The notes beneath the pieces are model-generated. The model saw only the letters and a program-made list of their open reading frames with translations, searched no databases and was not told the DNA's origin. From Methylobacterium soli (lineage in GTDB: Bacteria; Pseudomonadota; Alphaproteobacteria; Rhizobiales; Beijerinckiaceae): 64,000 bases of DNA. The stretch spans positions 88,201 through 152,200 of the forward strand of contig NZ_VZZK01000004.1 in assembly GCF_008806385.1 (NCBI RefSeq), given 5' to 3'. Below, one piece after another: positions 1 to 7,596 of the stretch (its first letter is position 1; every line of letters starts with the position of its first letter). Position numbers and translations under genes: made by a program.

Positions 1-513
1 AACAACGTGAAGGCCCTCGTCACCATCGCGCAGATCTACAAGCTGCCGGCCATCATCACGACCAGCGCGGCCGACGGCCCGAACGGACCAGTCTTGCCGG
101 TCGTCGCCCAGGGCCTGCCCAACGCGACCGTCGTGCACCGGCCGGGTGAGATCAACGCCTTCGACAACACCGACTTCGCCGCCGCCGTGAAGGCGACCGG
201 CCGCAGGAAGCTCCTGATCGCCGGCATCTCGACCGAGGTCTGCGTGGCCTTCGCGGCGCTCGCGGCCCGCGAGGCGGGCTATGACGTCTACGCGGTGCTC
301 GACGCCTCGGGCACCTGGAGCAAGCTCGTCGAGGAGGCGGCCATCGCCCGCATGGTGCAGGCCGGCGTCGTGCCGATCACCTGGGTGGCGGTGGGCGCGG
401 AACTCCTCGGCCACTGGCAGTCCGACGCCGGCGAGGCGCACGCCAAGCTGATGGGCGACCACCTGCCCTTCGCCGGCAACATCTACGCGAGCTTCCTAGC
501 CGCGAAGGGCTAG
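1..513 (+). CDS. Isochorismatase-family (YcaC-like) hydrolase, 5' truncated by window edge
   Basis: The reading frame is open from base 1, so the N-terminus, including the catalytic Asp of this family, lies outside the window. The visible 170 residues have the cysteine-hydrolase fold signature: a strand-helix stretch ending in STEVCVAFAALAA, where the Cys is the expected nucleophile, followed by GYDVYAVLDASGTW. The family includes nicotinamidase, isochorismatase and YcaC-like hydrolases of unknown substrate, and the C-terminal half resembles the YcaC branch. The next gene on the strand is a glutathione S-transferase 180 bp away, across a region holding a putative LysR operator, so it is probably a separate transcription unit. 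Substrate cannot be assigned. Confidence 0.85.
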   Translation, partial: NNVKALVTIAQIYKLPAIITTSAADGPNGPVLPVVAQGLPNATVVHRPGEINAFDNTDFAAAVKATGRRKLLIAGISTEVCVAFAALAAREAGYDVYAVLDASGTWSKLVEEAAIARMVQAGVVPITWVAVGAELLGHWQSDAGEAHAKLMGDHLPFAGNIYASFLAAKG

Positions 514-573
514 GCGTGACCGTCGGGAGGGACCGGTCCCCATCGCTCGGTGACGGCCGGCCCCTCGCTCCTG

Positions 574-597
574 ATTATTCCGCTCGCGACAACAATG
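574..597 (+). promoter_or_regulatory. Candidate LysR-type operator, copy 1
   Basis: A 24-bp stretch with core TTATTCCGC-N2-GCGACAACAATG lies about 100 bp upstream of the GST gene. It matches the stretch at 5467-5490 at 21 of 24 positions, with the differing bases in the first position and the two-base centre. The CGC-N2-GCG centre is palindromic, as is usual for a dimer-binding regulator. The LysR gene at 4500-5390 lies between the two copies and is the obvious candidate binder; that link is inference. Confidence 0.5.
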
Positions 598-694
598 AAC
601 TGACGAAAGCGAGCATTCTCGCCGTGGTCCATCCGGGACACCTTCTCCCTGCGGCTCGGGACTTTACCCGGCCACGAAGTCAGGGAACGCGGTC

Positions 695-1312
695 ATGAAG
701 CTCTACCATCACCCCCTCTCGGGCCACGCGCACCGGGCCCGCCTGTTCCTCTCCCTGCTCGGCGTGCCCCACGAGGCGATCGAGGTCGACCTGAAGGCAG
801 GCGCCCACAAGCGGCCCGAGTTCCTCGCCCTCAACCCGTTCGGGCAGGTGCCGGTGCTCGACGACGAGGGCACCGTCGTCTTGGACTCGAACGCCATCCT
901 CGTCTACGTGGCGCGCAAGCTCGGGCGGGCCGACTGGCTGCCGGAGGACGCCCAGGGCGAGGCCGCCGTGCAGCGGTGGCTGTCGGTGGCGGCCGGCGAG
1001 CTCGCCTACGGCCCGGCCGCCGCGCGGCTCGTCACTGTGTTCGGCGCGAAGTTCAACCCGGAGGAGGTGATCGGCCGGGCTCACACTCTTCTCAGTCGCC
1101 TGGAGGCGCATCTCGCCGGTCGGGACTGGCTGGTCGGCGAGCGCCCCACCATCGCGGACATCGCGCTCTACAGCTACCTGGCGCGCGCGCCCGAGGGGAA
1201 CGTCGACCTCTCAGGCTACGCCAAAGTCAACGCATTCCTCCGCCGCATCGAGGCCCTACCGGGCTTCCTTCCCTTCGTCCAGACGCCCGCCGGCCTGACG
1301 GCCGCCGCGTGA
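695..1312 (+). CDS. Glutathione S-transferase family protein
   Basis: A 205-residue cytosolic GST of normal family length. The N-terminal thioredoxin-like domain (residues 1-80) has the start [17 protein letters not shown], the cis-proline motif GQVPVLDD and the glutathione gamma-glutamyl-binding segment LDSNAIL. The all-alpha C-terminal domain (90-200) carries the conserved N-capping box with Asp ([14 protein letters not shown]). It would conjugate or reduce electrophiles with glutathione; the substrate is unknown. It heads a same-strand run of a flavin/iron-sulfur oxidoreductase, an NTF2-like and a CMD-like protein, suggesting a detoxification operon. A perfect 14-bp hairpin sits between it and the next gene and may reduce downstream expression. 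Confidence 0.93.
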   Translation: MKLYHHPLSGHAHRARLFLSLLGVPHEAIEVDLKAGAHKRPEFLALNPFGQVPVLDDEGTVVLDSNAILVYVARKLGRADWLPEDAQGEAAVQRWLSVAAGELAYGPAAARLVTVFGAKFNPEEVIGRAHTLLSRLEAHLAGRDWLVGERPTIADIALYSYLARAPEGNVDLSGYAKVNAFLRRIEALPGFLPFVQTPAGLTAAA

Positions 1313-1319
1313 CCTTGCG

Positions 1320-1351
1320 GGTCGGGGCGCGCCGGTGGGCGCGCCCCGACC
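1320..1351 (+). terminator. Perfect 14-bp hairpin between GST and oxidoreductase genes
   Basis: Bases 1320-1333 pair perfectly with 1338-1351 around a four-base loop. The hairpin begins 8 bp after the GST stop and ends 20 bp before the next start. There is no T-run, so it is not a classic intrinsic terminator. It could be an mRNA-stabilising or attenuating structure. Confidence 0.55.
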
Positions 1352-1371
1352 GTACCAGACGGGAGTGCATC

Positions 1372-3435
1372 ATGAGCGACGGTCTGACCATCACAAAGTC
1401 CTCGCCCTGGCATCCGGGCGAAAAGGCCATCCAGCAGCAGGTCGGCGTCGCCGATCGCATGGAAGAGGTGGGCCGCCGCGTGGTGCGGGACTACATGCCC
1501 GACCAGCACCGCGCGTTCTACGCCCAGATCCCCTTCATGGTGGCCGGCAGCGTCGATGGCCGGGGCGATGCCTGGGCCACCCTGCTCGCCGGCTATCCAG
1601 GCTTCATCGCCTCGCCGACGCCGACCGCCCTCGACATCGCGGTCCGGCCCGATCCGAGCGATCCGGCGAGCCAGGGCATGCGCGACGGTGAGGCCATCGG
1701 GCTCCTTGGGATCGAGTTGCACACCCGCCGCCGCAACCGCGTCAACGGCCGGATCGGCGGGTCGGCGGACGGCGTCCTGCGCTTCGCTGTCGATCAGAGC
1801 TTCGGCAACTGTCCGCAGTACATCCAACTGCGTGACGTCGCCTTGGTCCGCGACCCGCAGGAGCCCTTCGCTGGGGCCGTCGAGGAGAGCGCCGAGCTCG
1901 ACGCCGGGGCGCGCGCCATGATCGAGGCCGCCGACACCTTCTTTGTCGCCTCCTACGCCGAGCGCGACGACCGCCGCCAGGTCGACGTCTCGCATCGGGG
2001 CGGGAAAGTGGGCTTCGTCCGCGTCTCAGCCGACGGTCCGCTGACGATTCCCGACTTCGCCGGCAACCTCTTCTTCGCGACGCTGGGCAACATCCTCCTG
2101 AATGGCAAGGCCGGTCTCGTCTTCGCCGACTTCGAGACGGGCGACCTCCTGCAGATGACCGGCGACGCCGAGGTTGTCTTGTCCTCGCCCGAGATCGCAG
2201 CCTTCCAGGGCGCCGAGCGGCTCTGGACGTTCCGGCCCCGCCTGGTCGTGCGGCGGCGGGGCGCGCTGCCCCTGCGCTGGACGTTTCAGGCGGACGGCTG
2301 GTCGCCGAACTCCGTGACGACCGGTGACTGGCGCGAGGCCGCCGACCGGCTCCGGGCCGCGGACCTCGCGACGCAGTGGCGCCCGTTCACGGTCACGAAG
2401 ATCGTCGACGAGAGTCACGCGATCCGCTCCTTCCACCTCCAGCCTGCGGACGGGTCCGGGCTGATCCCGCACCAGGCGGGGCAGCACCTGCCCATCCGCG
2501 TGTTGCTCCCCGGCGCGGACAAGCCGGTCATCCGCACCTACACGCTCTCGGTCGCGCCCTCGGACGCGGTCTACCGGATCAGCGTCAAGCGGGACGGCAC
2601 CGTGTCCGGGCACCTCCACGACACGCTGAGAGTCGGCGACGTGGTTGAGGCGCGGGCGCCGGCCGGCGGCTTCACTATCGATGCCCACGCCAAGCGGCCC
2701 GCCGTGCTGCTCGCTGGCGGCATCGGCATCACGCCGCTCCTCGCGATGCTGCGCCACATCGTCTACGAGGGTCTGCGCACCCGCGGCATCAGGCCGACCA
2801 CCCTGGTCCAAGCGGCCCGCTCGAAGGACGAGCGTCCCTTCGATAGGGAGGTGGCCGAGCTCGCCGCCGCGGCCCAGGGCGCGGTGAGGATCGTGCGGGT
2901 GCTGAGCGCGCCCGGGAGTGCCGTGGAAGGCGTCGACTACGACGTCCCCGGCCGGATCGACATGGCGCTGCTCGCCCGCGTGCTGCCGTTCGGCGACTAC
3001 GACTTCTACCTCTGCGGTCCGACCGCCTTCACGCAGTCGCTCTACGACGGGCTGCGCGGCCTGAACGTCGCCGACGACCACATCCACGCCGAGACCTTCG
3101 GCCCATCCTCGCTGATCCGGAGCGTCCCGGGCGACATCGGGACGGCCCGGCTGCCGCACGCGTCGACGGAGCCGGTCCCGGTCGCCTTCCTGAACGCGTC
3201 CAAGGAGGCGCGCTGGACGCCGGAAGCCGGAACGCTGCTGGAACTCGCCGAGGCTCGCGGCCTCAGCCCGGAGTTCAGTTGCCGGACCGGGACCTGCGGC
3301 ACCTGCAGGACCAAGCTCCTGAAAGGTGCCGTCACCTACGCGAAGGCGCCCACCGCGCCCCACGCGGCCGACGAGGTGCTGATCTGCTCCGCCACCCCGG
3401 CCGAGGGCAGCGACCCCGTACACCTCGCCCTCTGA
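1372..3435 (+). CDS. Fused PNPOx-like / FAD-NAD(P) reductase / 2Fe-2S ferredoxin oxidoreductase
   Basis: A 687-residue three-part redox protein. Residues about 1-310 form a pyridoxamine-phosphate-oxidase-like FMN-binding split barrel. Residues about 335-570 form a ferredoxin-reductase module with the flavin motif RTYTLS, the nucleotide-binding loop [15 protein letters not shown] and the C-terminal FYLCGPTAF segment. The last 90 residues form a plant-type 2Fe-2S domain with cysteines in CRTGTCGTC (C-x4-C-x2-C) plus a distal LICSA cysteine. Electrons would pass from NAD(P)H through FAD to the iron-sulfur centre; the role of the FMN-type domain is unknown. The ATG at 1372 has a GGGAG ribosome site 7 bp upstream and was chosen over in-frame codons inside the GST gene. 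Confidence 0.88.
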   Translation: MSDGLTITKSSPWHPGEKAIQQQVGVADRMEEVGRRVVRDYMPDQHRAFYAQIPFMVAGSVDGRGDAWATLLAGYPGFIASPTPTALDIAVRPDPSDPASQGMRDGEAIGLLGIELHTRRRNRVNGRIGGSADGVLRFAVDQSFGNCPQYIQLRDVALVRDPQEPFAGAVEESAELDAGARAMIEAADTFFVASYAERDDRRQVDVSHRGGKVGFVRVSADGPLTIPDFAGNLFFATLGNILLNGKAGLVFADFETGDLLQMTGDAEVVLSSPEIAAFQGAERLWTFRPRLVVRRRGALPLRWTFQADGWSPNSVTTGDWREAADRLRAADLATQWRPFTVTKIVDESHAIRSFHLQPADGSGLIPHQAGQHLPIRVLLPGADKPVIRTYTLSVAPSDAVYRISVKRDGTVSGHLHDTLRVGDVVEARAPAGGFTIDAHAKRPAVLLAGGIGITPLLAMLRHIVYEGLRTRGIRPTTLVQAARSKDERPFDREVAELAAAAQGAVRIVRVLSAPGSAVEGVDYDVPGRIDMALLARVLPFGDYDFYLCGPTAFTQSLYDGLRGLNVADDHIHAETFGPSSLIRSVPGDIGTARLPHASTEPVPVAFLNASKEARWTPEAGTLLELAEARGLSPEFSCRTGTCGTCRTKLLKGAVTYAKAPTAPHAADEVLICSATPAEGSDPVHLAL

Positions 3436-3524
3436 CCGAAGGCGATGGCCGAGGGGCACGTCCCGCCGGCCTACCGACCGCCCTCTCGACACGCGTCCAC
3501 CCCGAAAACCCCGAGGAGAAGCCG

Positions 3525-3989
3525 ATGTCCCGTCCCCCGCTGCCGCCGTTCACTGAAGAGAGCGCCATCGAGAAGGTCCGCCTCGCCGAAGACGGCTGGA
3601 ACAGCCGCGACCCGGCCAAGGTCGCCCTGGCCTACACGACCGACACCCGTTGGCGGAACAGGGCCGAGTTCGTCACGAGCCGGGAGGAGGCCCAGGCCTT
3701 CCTCACCCGCAAGTGGAACCGCGAGCTCGACTACCGCCTGATCAAGGAGCTCTGGGCCTTCACCGGCAACCGCATCGCGGTGCGTTACGCCTACGAGTAC
3801 CACGACGACAGCGGGCAGTGGTTCCGGGCCTACGGCAACGAGAACTGGGAGTTCGCCGAGGACGGGCTGATGCGGGCGCGTCACGCCAGCATCAACGAGC
3901 ACTCGATCAGCGAGGCCGAGCGCCGGTTCCGCTGGCCGCTAGGGCGCCGGCCGGACGACTATCCGGGTCTCAGCCACTTCGGCTTCTGA
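3525..3989 (+). CDS. NTF2-like / SnoaL-type protein of the DUF1348 family
   Basis: A 154-residue small cone-shaped alpha/beta protein. The N-terminal helix contains [10 protein letters not shown], followed by [13 protein letters not shown], the central [12 protein letters not shown] and [15 protein letters not shown] strands, and the C-terminal [14 protein letters not shown], all typical of DUF1348 members of the nuclear-transport-factor-2 superfamily. No catalytic role is established for this family. The start is fixed by a GAGGAG site 6 bp before the ATG. It follows the flavin oxidoreductase by 89 bp and probably shares its transcript, so it may bind or process the same small molecule. Confidence 0.88.
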   Translation: MSRPPLPPFTEESAIEKVRLAEDGWNSRDPAKVALAYTTDTRWRNRAEFVTSREEAQAFLTRKWNRELDYRLIKELWAFTGNRIAVRYAYEYHDDSGQWFRAYGNENWEFAEDGLMRARHASINEHSISEAERRFRWPLGRRPDDYPGLSHFGF

Positions 3990-4018
3990 ACCAACCCTCG
4001 AAACCCGAGAGTGCCGCC

Positions 4019-4381
4019 ATGTCTTCCTTCACCCTGGACGGGCGCGTGCGCCTGTCCATCGTGCTCGCCCTGGTCGACAACGGCCGCGACCCGCCTGCTT
4101 CTCCAGGGCGGGAAGCGGAAGCCCGCGGGCTCGGGATGTGCGGCGCCGAGGTCGACGCCGCGCGTCGGGGCCGGAGCTTCGATGTGCGCACGTCGCGAGC
4201 GCTGGCCCTGGCCCTGGAGGCGGCCTCCCGGGACGGCGGGCGCCTTCACGAGGAGCGTGCGCGGGCGGTGTGGTCGGGCATCCCCGCCGAGGTCTGCCGC
4301 GAGATCGAGAGCCTCGCCGAAGAGGTCGCTGGCTACGTAGCGGCGCCGGACGCCGAACCGGCGGTCGCCCGCGACGGCTAG
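4019..4381 (+). CDS. Small protein, possibly carboxymuconolactone-decarboxylase/AhpD-like
   Basis: A 120-residue soluble protein starting 29 bp after the NTF2-like gene. The segment LGMCGAEVDAARRGRSFD, then a helix containing RALALALEAA and a final VCREIESLAEEV helix, resembles the C-terminal helical part of carboxymuconolactone-decarboxylase-like proteins. The redox CxxC-x3-H motif of AhpD is not visible, so it is either a degenerate member or an unrelated helical protein. The N-terminal 40 residues match nothing I recognise. Position at the end of the operon is the best functional clue. The family call is tentative. Confidence 0.55.
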   Translation: MSSFTLDGRVRLSIVLALVDNGRDPPASPGREAEARGLGMCGAEVDAARRGRSFDVRTSRALALALEAASRDGGRLHEERARAVWSGIPAEVCREIESLAEEVAGYVAAPDAEPAVARDG

Positions 4382-4499
4382 GCGGCCTGGCCCGGCATGC
4401 CGTTCACCATGCCGCGACGGTCCGGCGGCGCGCCTGCGCGAACAGCTGTATTCGTCAAGGCGACGATGGCCGAGCCGCTGGGGACGGGGGAGCAGGGAC

Positions 4500-5390
4500 A
4501 TGGACCGCTGGCAGGCCATGCGGATCTTCGCGAAGGTCGCGGAGACGGCGAGCTTCGCGGAGACCGCGCGCCTGATGCACATGAGCCCGCCGGCCGTGAC
4601 GCGGGCCATCGCCGCGCTGGAGGAGACCGTCGGCGCCCGCCTGTTCGTGCGGACCACACGCTCCGTGAAGCTCACGGAGGCCGGGGGGCGCTACTACGAG
4701 GATTGCCGGCGTATCCTGGCCGACATCGTCGAGGCCGAGGCTGCCGCCGCAGGCTCCTACGCGACGCCGTCCGGCACTCTCGCGGTGACAGCATCGGTCC
4801 TGTTCGGCCACATGCACGTGCTGCCCGTCGTGACCGATTACCTCGACGCCTACCCGACCATGGCGGCGCGGACGCTGTTCGTCGACCGGCAAGTGAACAT
4901 CGTCGAGGAAGGCATCGACGTCGCTGTGCGCATCGGCCATCTGTCGGATTCCGGCTTTACGGCCGCCCGGGTCGGGTCGGTACGCCGCGTCGTCTGCGGC
5001 TCGCCGGCCTACTTCGAGCGGCACGGCGTCCCGCAGACACCGCAGGACCTGAGGGACCACCGCGTCGCCATGTCCACGGGCGCGTGGGCCTCGACGGAGT
5101 GGCGGTTCGCGCAGGATCAGCGCGTGACGGTCCATCCCGCCCTGATGAGCAACACGAACGAGGCCGGCATCGCCGCTGCCCTGGCGGGTTGGGGCCTGAC
5201 GCGGGTGCTGCACTACCAGATCGGCTCCGCCCTGCTCGAAGGCCGCCTGCAGGTCGTGCTCGCCGACTACGAGGAGGAGCCGCTGCCCATCCATGTGGTC
5301 TACCCCGAGGGGCGGCAGGCGCCGGCCAAGGTGAGGACATTCGTCGACCTGGTCGTGGCGCGGCTGCGGTCCAACCGCCTGCTCAACTGA
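4500..5390 (+). CDS. LysR-family transcriptional regulator
   Basis: A 296-residue regulator. The N-terminal winged HTH (residues 1-65) reads AMRIFAKVAETASFAETARL, then MSPPAVTRAIAALEETVGARLF and RTTRSVKLTEAG. The remainder is a periplasmic-binding-like effector domain with the usual PxxLRDHR-like motif (PQDLRDHR). It resembles the DhcR/AaeR-type branch that often controls neighbouring detoxification enzymes. A GGGGGAG site precedes the ATG. It is flanked by a putative operon ending at 4381 and a secreted hydrolase at 5587. Two matching 24-bp motifs lie upstream of GST and of that hydrolase, so it may control both units. The effector is unknown. Confidence 0.93.
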   Translation: MDRWQAMRIFAKVAETASFAETARLMHMSPPAVTRAIAALEETVGARLFVRTTRSVKLTEAGGRYYEDCRRILADIVEAEAAAAGSYATPSGTLAVTASVLFGHMHVLPVVTDYLDAYPTMAARTLFVDRQVNIVEEGIDVAVRIGHLSDSGFTAARVGSVRRVVCGSPAYFERHGVPQTPQDLRDHRVAMSTGAWASTEWRFAQDQRVTVHPALMSNTNEAGIAAALAGWGLTRVLHYQIGSALLEGRLQVVLADYEEEPLPIHVVYPEGRQAPAKVRTFVDLVVARLRSNRLLN

Positions 5391-5466
5391 GCGGGAGCAG
5401 GTCGATGCGAGGCGTCGGTCCGGGTCGGTTCAACCTGGCCCAGGCCGAAGGCGCCAGGCGATCTTA

Positions 5467-5490
5467 TTTATTCCGCAGGCGACAACAATG
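5467..5490 (+). promoter_or_regulatory. Candidate LysR-type operator, copy 2
   Basis: The second copy of TTATTCCGC-N2-GCGACAACAATG lies 97 bp before the alpha/beta hydrolase start and 77 bp after the LysR stop. The 12 bases following the two-base centre are identical to those of the copy at 574-597, and both copies lie at a similar distance (about 100 bp) from the gene they precede. Confidence 0.5.
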
Positions 5491-5586
5491 CCTTCCACAC
5501 GACGCCGATTAACGCCTGCAAGCTGAAGACCGATGATGTCTCCATGAGGCGGCGAGGTCCTCGACGACTTACGAAAGGAGACTCCG

Positions 5587-6552
5587 ATGAAACACCTTCT
5601 GCTTGCCCTGATGCTCGCGACGGCGGGCACGGTCCTCCCCTCTTATGCCAAGGCGGAGCAAACCCCGGTCGCCGCGCAGGCGCCGGCAACGGTCCATTAC
5701 CGTTCCGCGATGGTCGACGGCGTGAAGGTCTTCTACCGCGAGGCCGGCCCGGCCGATGGCCCGGTCGTGCTGCTCCTGCACGGCTTCCCGACCTCCTCGC
5801 ACATGTTTCGCAACCTGATCCCGACGCTTGCCGACCGCTACCGCGTCATCGCGCCCGACTACCCCGGCTTTGGCCAGAGCGACGCCCCCGACCACACCAA
5901 GTTCGCCTACACCTTCGGCCACTACGCCGACCTAGTGGACGGCCTGCTCGGGCAGCTCGGCGCCAAATCCTACGCAATGTACGTGATGGATTATGGCGCG
6001 CCGGTCGGGTACCGGCTCGCCCTCAAGCATCCGGAGCGGGTGACCGGCCTGATCGTCCAGAACGGCAACGCCTACGACGAGGGACTCCGCGAGTTCTGGA
6101 ACCCGATCAAGACCTACTGGGCCGACGGCTCGGCCAAGAGCCGCGAGGCGCTGTCGGGTCTGGTGACACTCCCCACGACGATCTTCCAGTACACCGACGG
6201 CGTGCGGGACGTCTCAAGGATCAGCCCGGACAACTGGGTCCACGACCAGGCCCTGCTCGACCGGCCCGGCAATAAGGACATCCAGCTCGACCTATTCTAC
6301 GACTACCGCACCAACGTGCCCCTTTACCCGCAATTCCAGGCGTTCTTCCGCGAGCGCAAGCCGCCGACGCTGATCGCTTGGGGCAAGAACGACAAGATCT
6401 TCCCCGAGGAAGGGGCGCACCCCTACTTGCGGGACCTGCCGAACGCGGAGCTGCACATCCTCGACACTGGCCACTTCGCGCTGGAGGACAAGCTGGAGGA
6501 GATGGTGCCCCTCATTCGCGGCTTCCTCGACAAGCAGGTGGCGAAGCGCTGA
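5587..6552 (+). CDS. Secreted alpha/beta hydrolase (epoxide hydrolase / haloalkane dehalogenase-like)
   Basis: A 321-residue protein with a cleavable-looking signal peptide (residues 1-23, ending SYAKA). The oxyanion motif is LLHGFPTSS near residue 65. The nucleophile elbow is MDYGAPVG with Asp near residue 135, which points to epoxide hydrolase or haloalkane dehalogenase chemistry rather than an esterase Ser. The acid loop lies around WGKNDKIF and the catalytic His in DTGHFALE. Export implies action in the periplasm. The ATG has a strong AAGGAG site 7 bp upstream. A putative LysR-type operator precedes it and a 12-bp hairpin follows it, so it looks monocistronic. Confidence 0.9.
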   Translation: MKHLLLALMLATAGTVLPSYAKAEQTPVAAQAPATVHYRSAMVDGVKVFYREAGPADGPVVLLLHGFPTSSHMFRNLIPTLADRYRVIAPDYPGFGQSDAPDHTKFAYTFGHYADLVDGLLGQLGAKSYAMYVMDYGAPVGYRLALKHPERVTGLIVQNGNAYDEGLREFWNPIKTYWADGSAKSREALSGLVTLPTTIFQYTDGVRDVSRISPDNWVHDQALLDRPGNKDIQLDLFYDYRTNVPLYPQFQAFFRERKPPTLIAWGKNDKIFPEEGAHPYLRDLPNAELHILDTGHFALEDKLEEMVPLIRGFLDKQVAKR

Positions 6553-6586
6553 CCCTTCTGACGGCCCAGGCCGGTAGGTGCGATGC

Positions 6587-6616
6587 GGACCGCGCCCCTT
6601 TCACGGGGCGCGGTCC
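6587..6616 (+). terminator. Hairpin downstream of the alpha/beta hydrolase
   Basis: A perfect 12-bp stem (6587-6598 with 6605-6616) around a six-base loop TTTCAC lies 34 bp after the hydrolase stop. It is followed by only two T residues. Its position suggests a transcription terminator for the hydrolase gene. Confidence 0.65.
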
Positions 6617-6678
6617 TTGGCGTTCCCGCCGCGTTTCGGTGTCTGTGAGAGCGGAGCATCTGCGGGGTAGACCTGGCG

Positions 6679-6980
6679 TCAAGCCTGGAAGTCGGTCGAG
6701 AGGCTGAGCTCGCGCCAGGCACGTAGCTCGGCCAGCCGCGCCTCGTCCCCGGCTCGGCCTGCGCGTAGGCGTCGCTATCCAGCACCAGGCGCAACGGCGG
6801 CGCTTTCGCCGAGACCACGGCCATTATCGCCCGGGCGGCGCGCTGCGGGTCGCCAGGCTGTTTCCCGTCGTAGGCCCGCTGCATGGTAGCGACCTGGCCG
6901 ACGGTCTCGGCGTAGGCCGGGTTGCCCTCGGCGATGCGCGTCGACGATCCCGCAAAGTCCGTCCGGAAGCCGCCGGGCTC
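6679..6980 (-). pseudogene. 3' remnant of a short-chain dehydrogenase, cut by an IS element and frameshifted
   Basis: The reverse strand from 6980 reads EPGGFRTDFAGSSTRIAEG, then an alpha-helical stretch with PGDPQRAARAIMAVV and LRLVLDSDAY. This is the C-terminal third of an SDR oxidoreductase of the type that modifies ketone or alcohol groups with NAD(P)H. Near 6745-6752 a one-base loss shifts the frame. Past it the correct frame resumes as DEARLAELRAWRELSLS and ends at a stop at 6679-6681. The N-terminal Rossmann part is missing because the IS3-type sequence begins exactly at 6981. The gene is dead. Confidence 0.75.
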
Positions 6981-7041
6981 TGACCGGCTGGCTTTGGACC
7001 GGGCTGATTGAGAGGGTCAGCGAGGACCGAAGGAGTCGGAC

Positions 7042-7323
7042 ATGCGGCGAGGTCAGAAGACGGGCGCGGAGCAGGTTGTGCTGAAACTGCGCCAGATCGA
7101 GGTGCAGACGGCGCAGGGCAAGAGCCTGGCGCTGGCGTGCAAGGAGGCGGAGATCTCCGAGCAGAGCTATTACCGTTGGCGCAAGGAGTACGGCGGTCTG
7201 CAGGTCGATCAAGCCAGGAAGATGAAGGATCTGGAGCGCGAGAACGCTCGGTTGCGCCGCCTCGTGGCCGACTTGTCCTTGGAGAAGCAGGTGCTGGCGG
7301 ACGTCGCCTCGGGAAACTTGTAG
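7042..7323 (+). CDS. IS3-family transposase OrfA
   Basis: A 93-residue basic protein with the helix-turn-helix region of IS3 OrfA (SLALACKEAEISEQSYYRWR), followed by a leucine-zipper-type coiled coil (LERENARLRRLVADLSLEKQ). In intact IS3 elements this protein joins OrfB through a -1 frameshift to make the transposase. Here orfB is broken, so OrfA at most could act as a DNA-binding inhibitor. The reading frame is complete and starts with ATG. Confidence 0.88.
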   Translation: MRRGQKTGAEQVVLKLRQIEVQTAQGKSLALACKEAEISEQSYYRWRKEYGGLQVDQARKMKDLERENARLRRLVADLSLEKQVLADVASGNL

Positions 7324-7550
7324 CCCCTGAGCGACGCCGGCAGGCGGTGGCGGCGATCCAAGAGACGTACGGCCTCTCGGAACGTCACGCCTGCCGCATC
7401 GTCGGTCAGCACCGCGGCACACAGCGCTATGTGCCCACCGTGCTGGCCGACGAGGATGGGCTGACCCGAGCCATCATCGCCCTGGCATCCGAGTACGGGC
7501 GCTACGGCTACCGCCGCGTCACCGCCCTGTTGCAGGCAGACGGCTGGTAG
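7311..7550 (+). pseudogene. Truncated IS3-family transposase OrfB
   Basis: The -1 frame relative to orfA reads PERRRQAVAAIQETYGLSER, then HACRIVGQHRGTQRYVP and YGRYGYRRVTALLQADGW, the usual N-terminal part of IS3 OrfB. A TAG at 7548-7550 replaces the Gln codon expected in the DGWQVGKDR motif, and VGKDR continues just past the stop. None of the DDE catalytic domain remains. Confidence 0.8.
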
Positions 7551-7596
7551 GTTGGCAAGGATCGCGGTCAGGGCTGACTACGGTCGTGACGGAGAC

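Larger units (their letters stand above)
6981..7567 (+). mobile_element. Decayed IS3-family insertion sequence remnant
   Basis: The left boundary at 6981 is defined by the abrupt end of SDR coding sequence and a TGACC-starting end. The element carries an intact orfA (7042-7323) and a truncated orfB in the -1 frame (7311-7550). Homology to orfB stops around 7567, soon after the VGKDR segment, where the next gene begins. The right half of orfB and the right inverted repeat are missing, so it cannot move on its own. The loss also removed the N-terminal part of the interrupted SDR gene. Confidence 0.8.

Noticed and set aside
516-698. 60-residue frame between isochorismatase and GST genes
   Set aside because: No family, poor composition, and it overlaps the putative LysR operator region.
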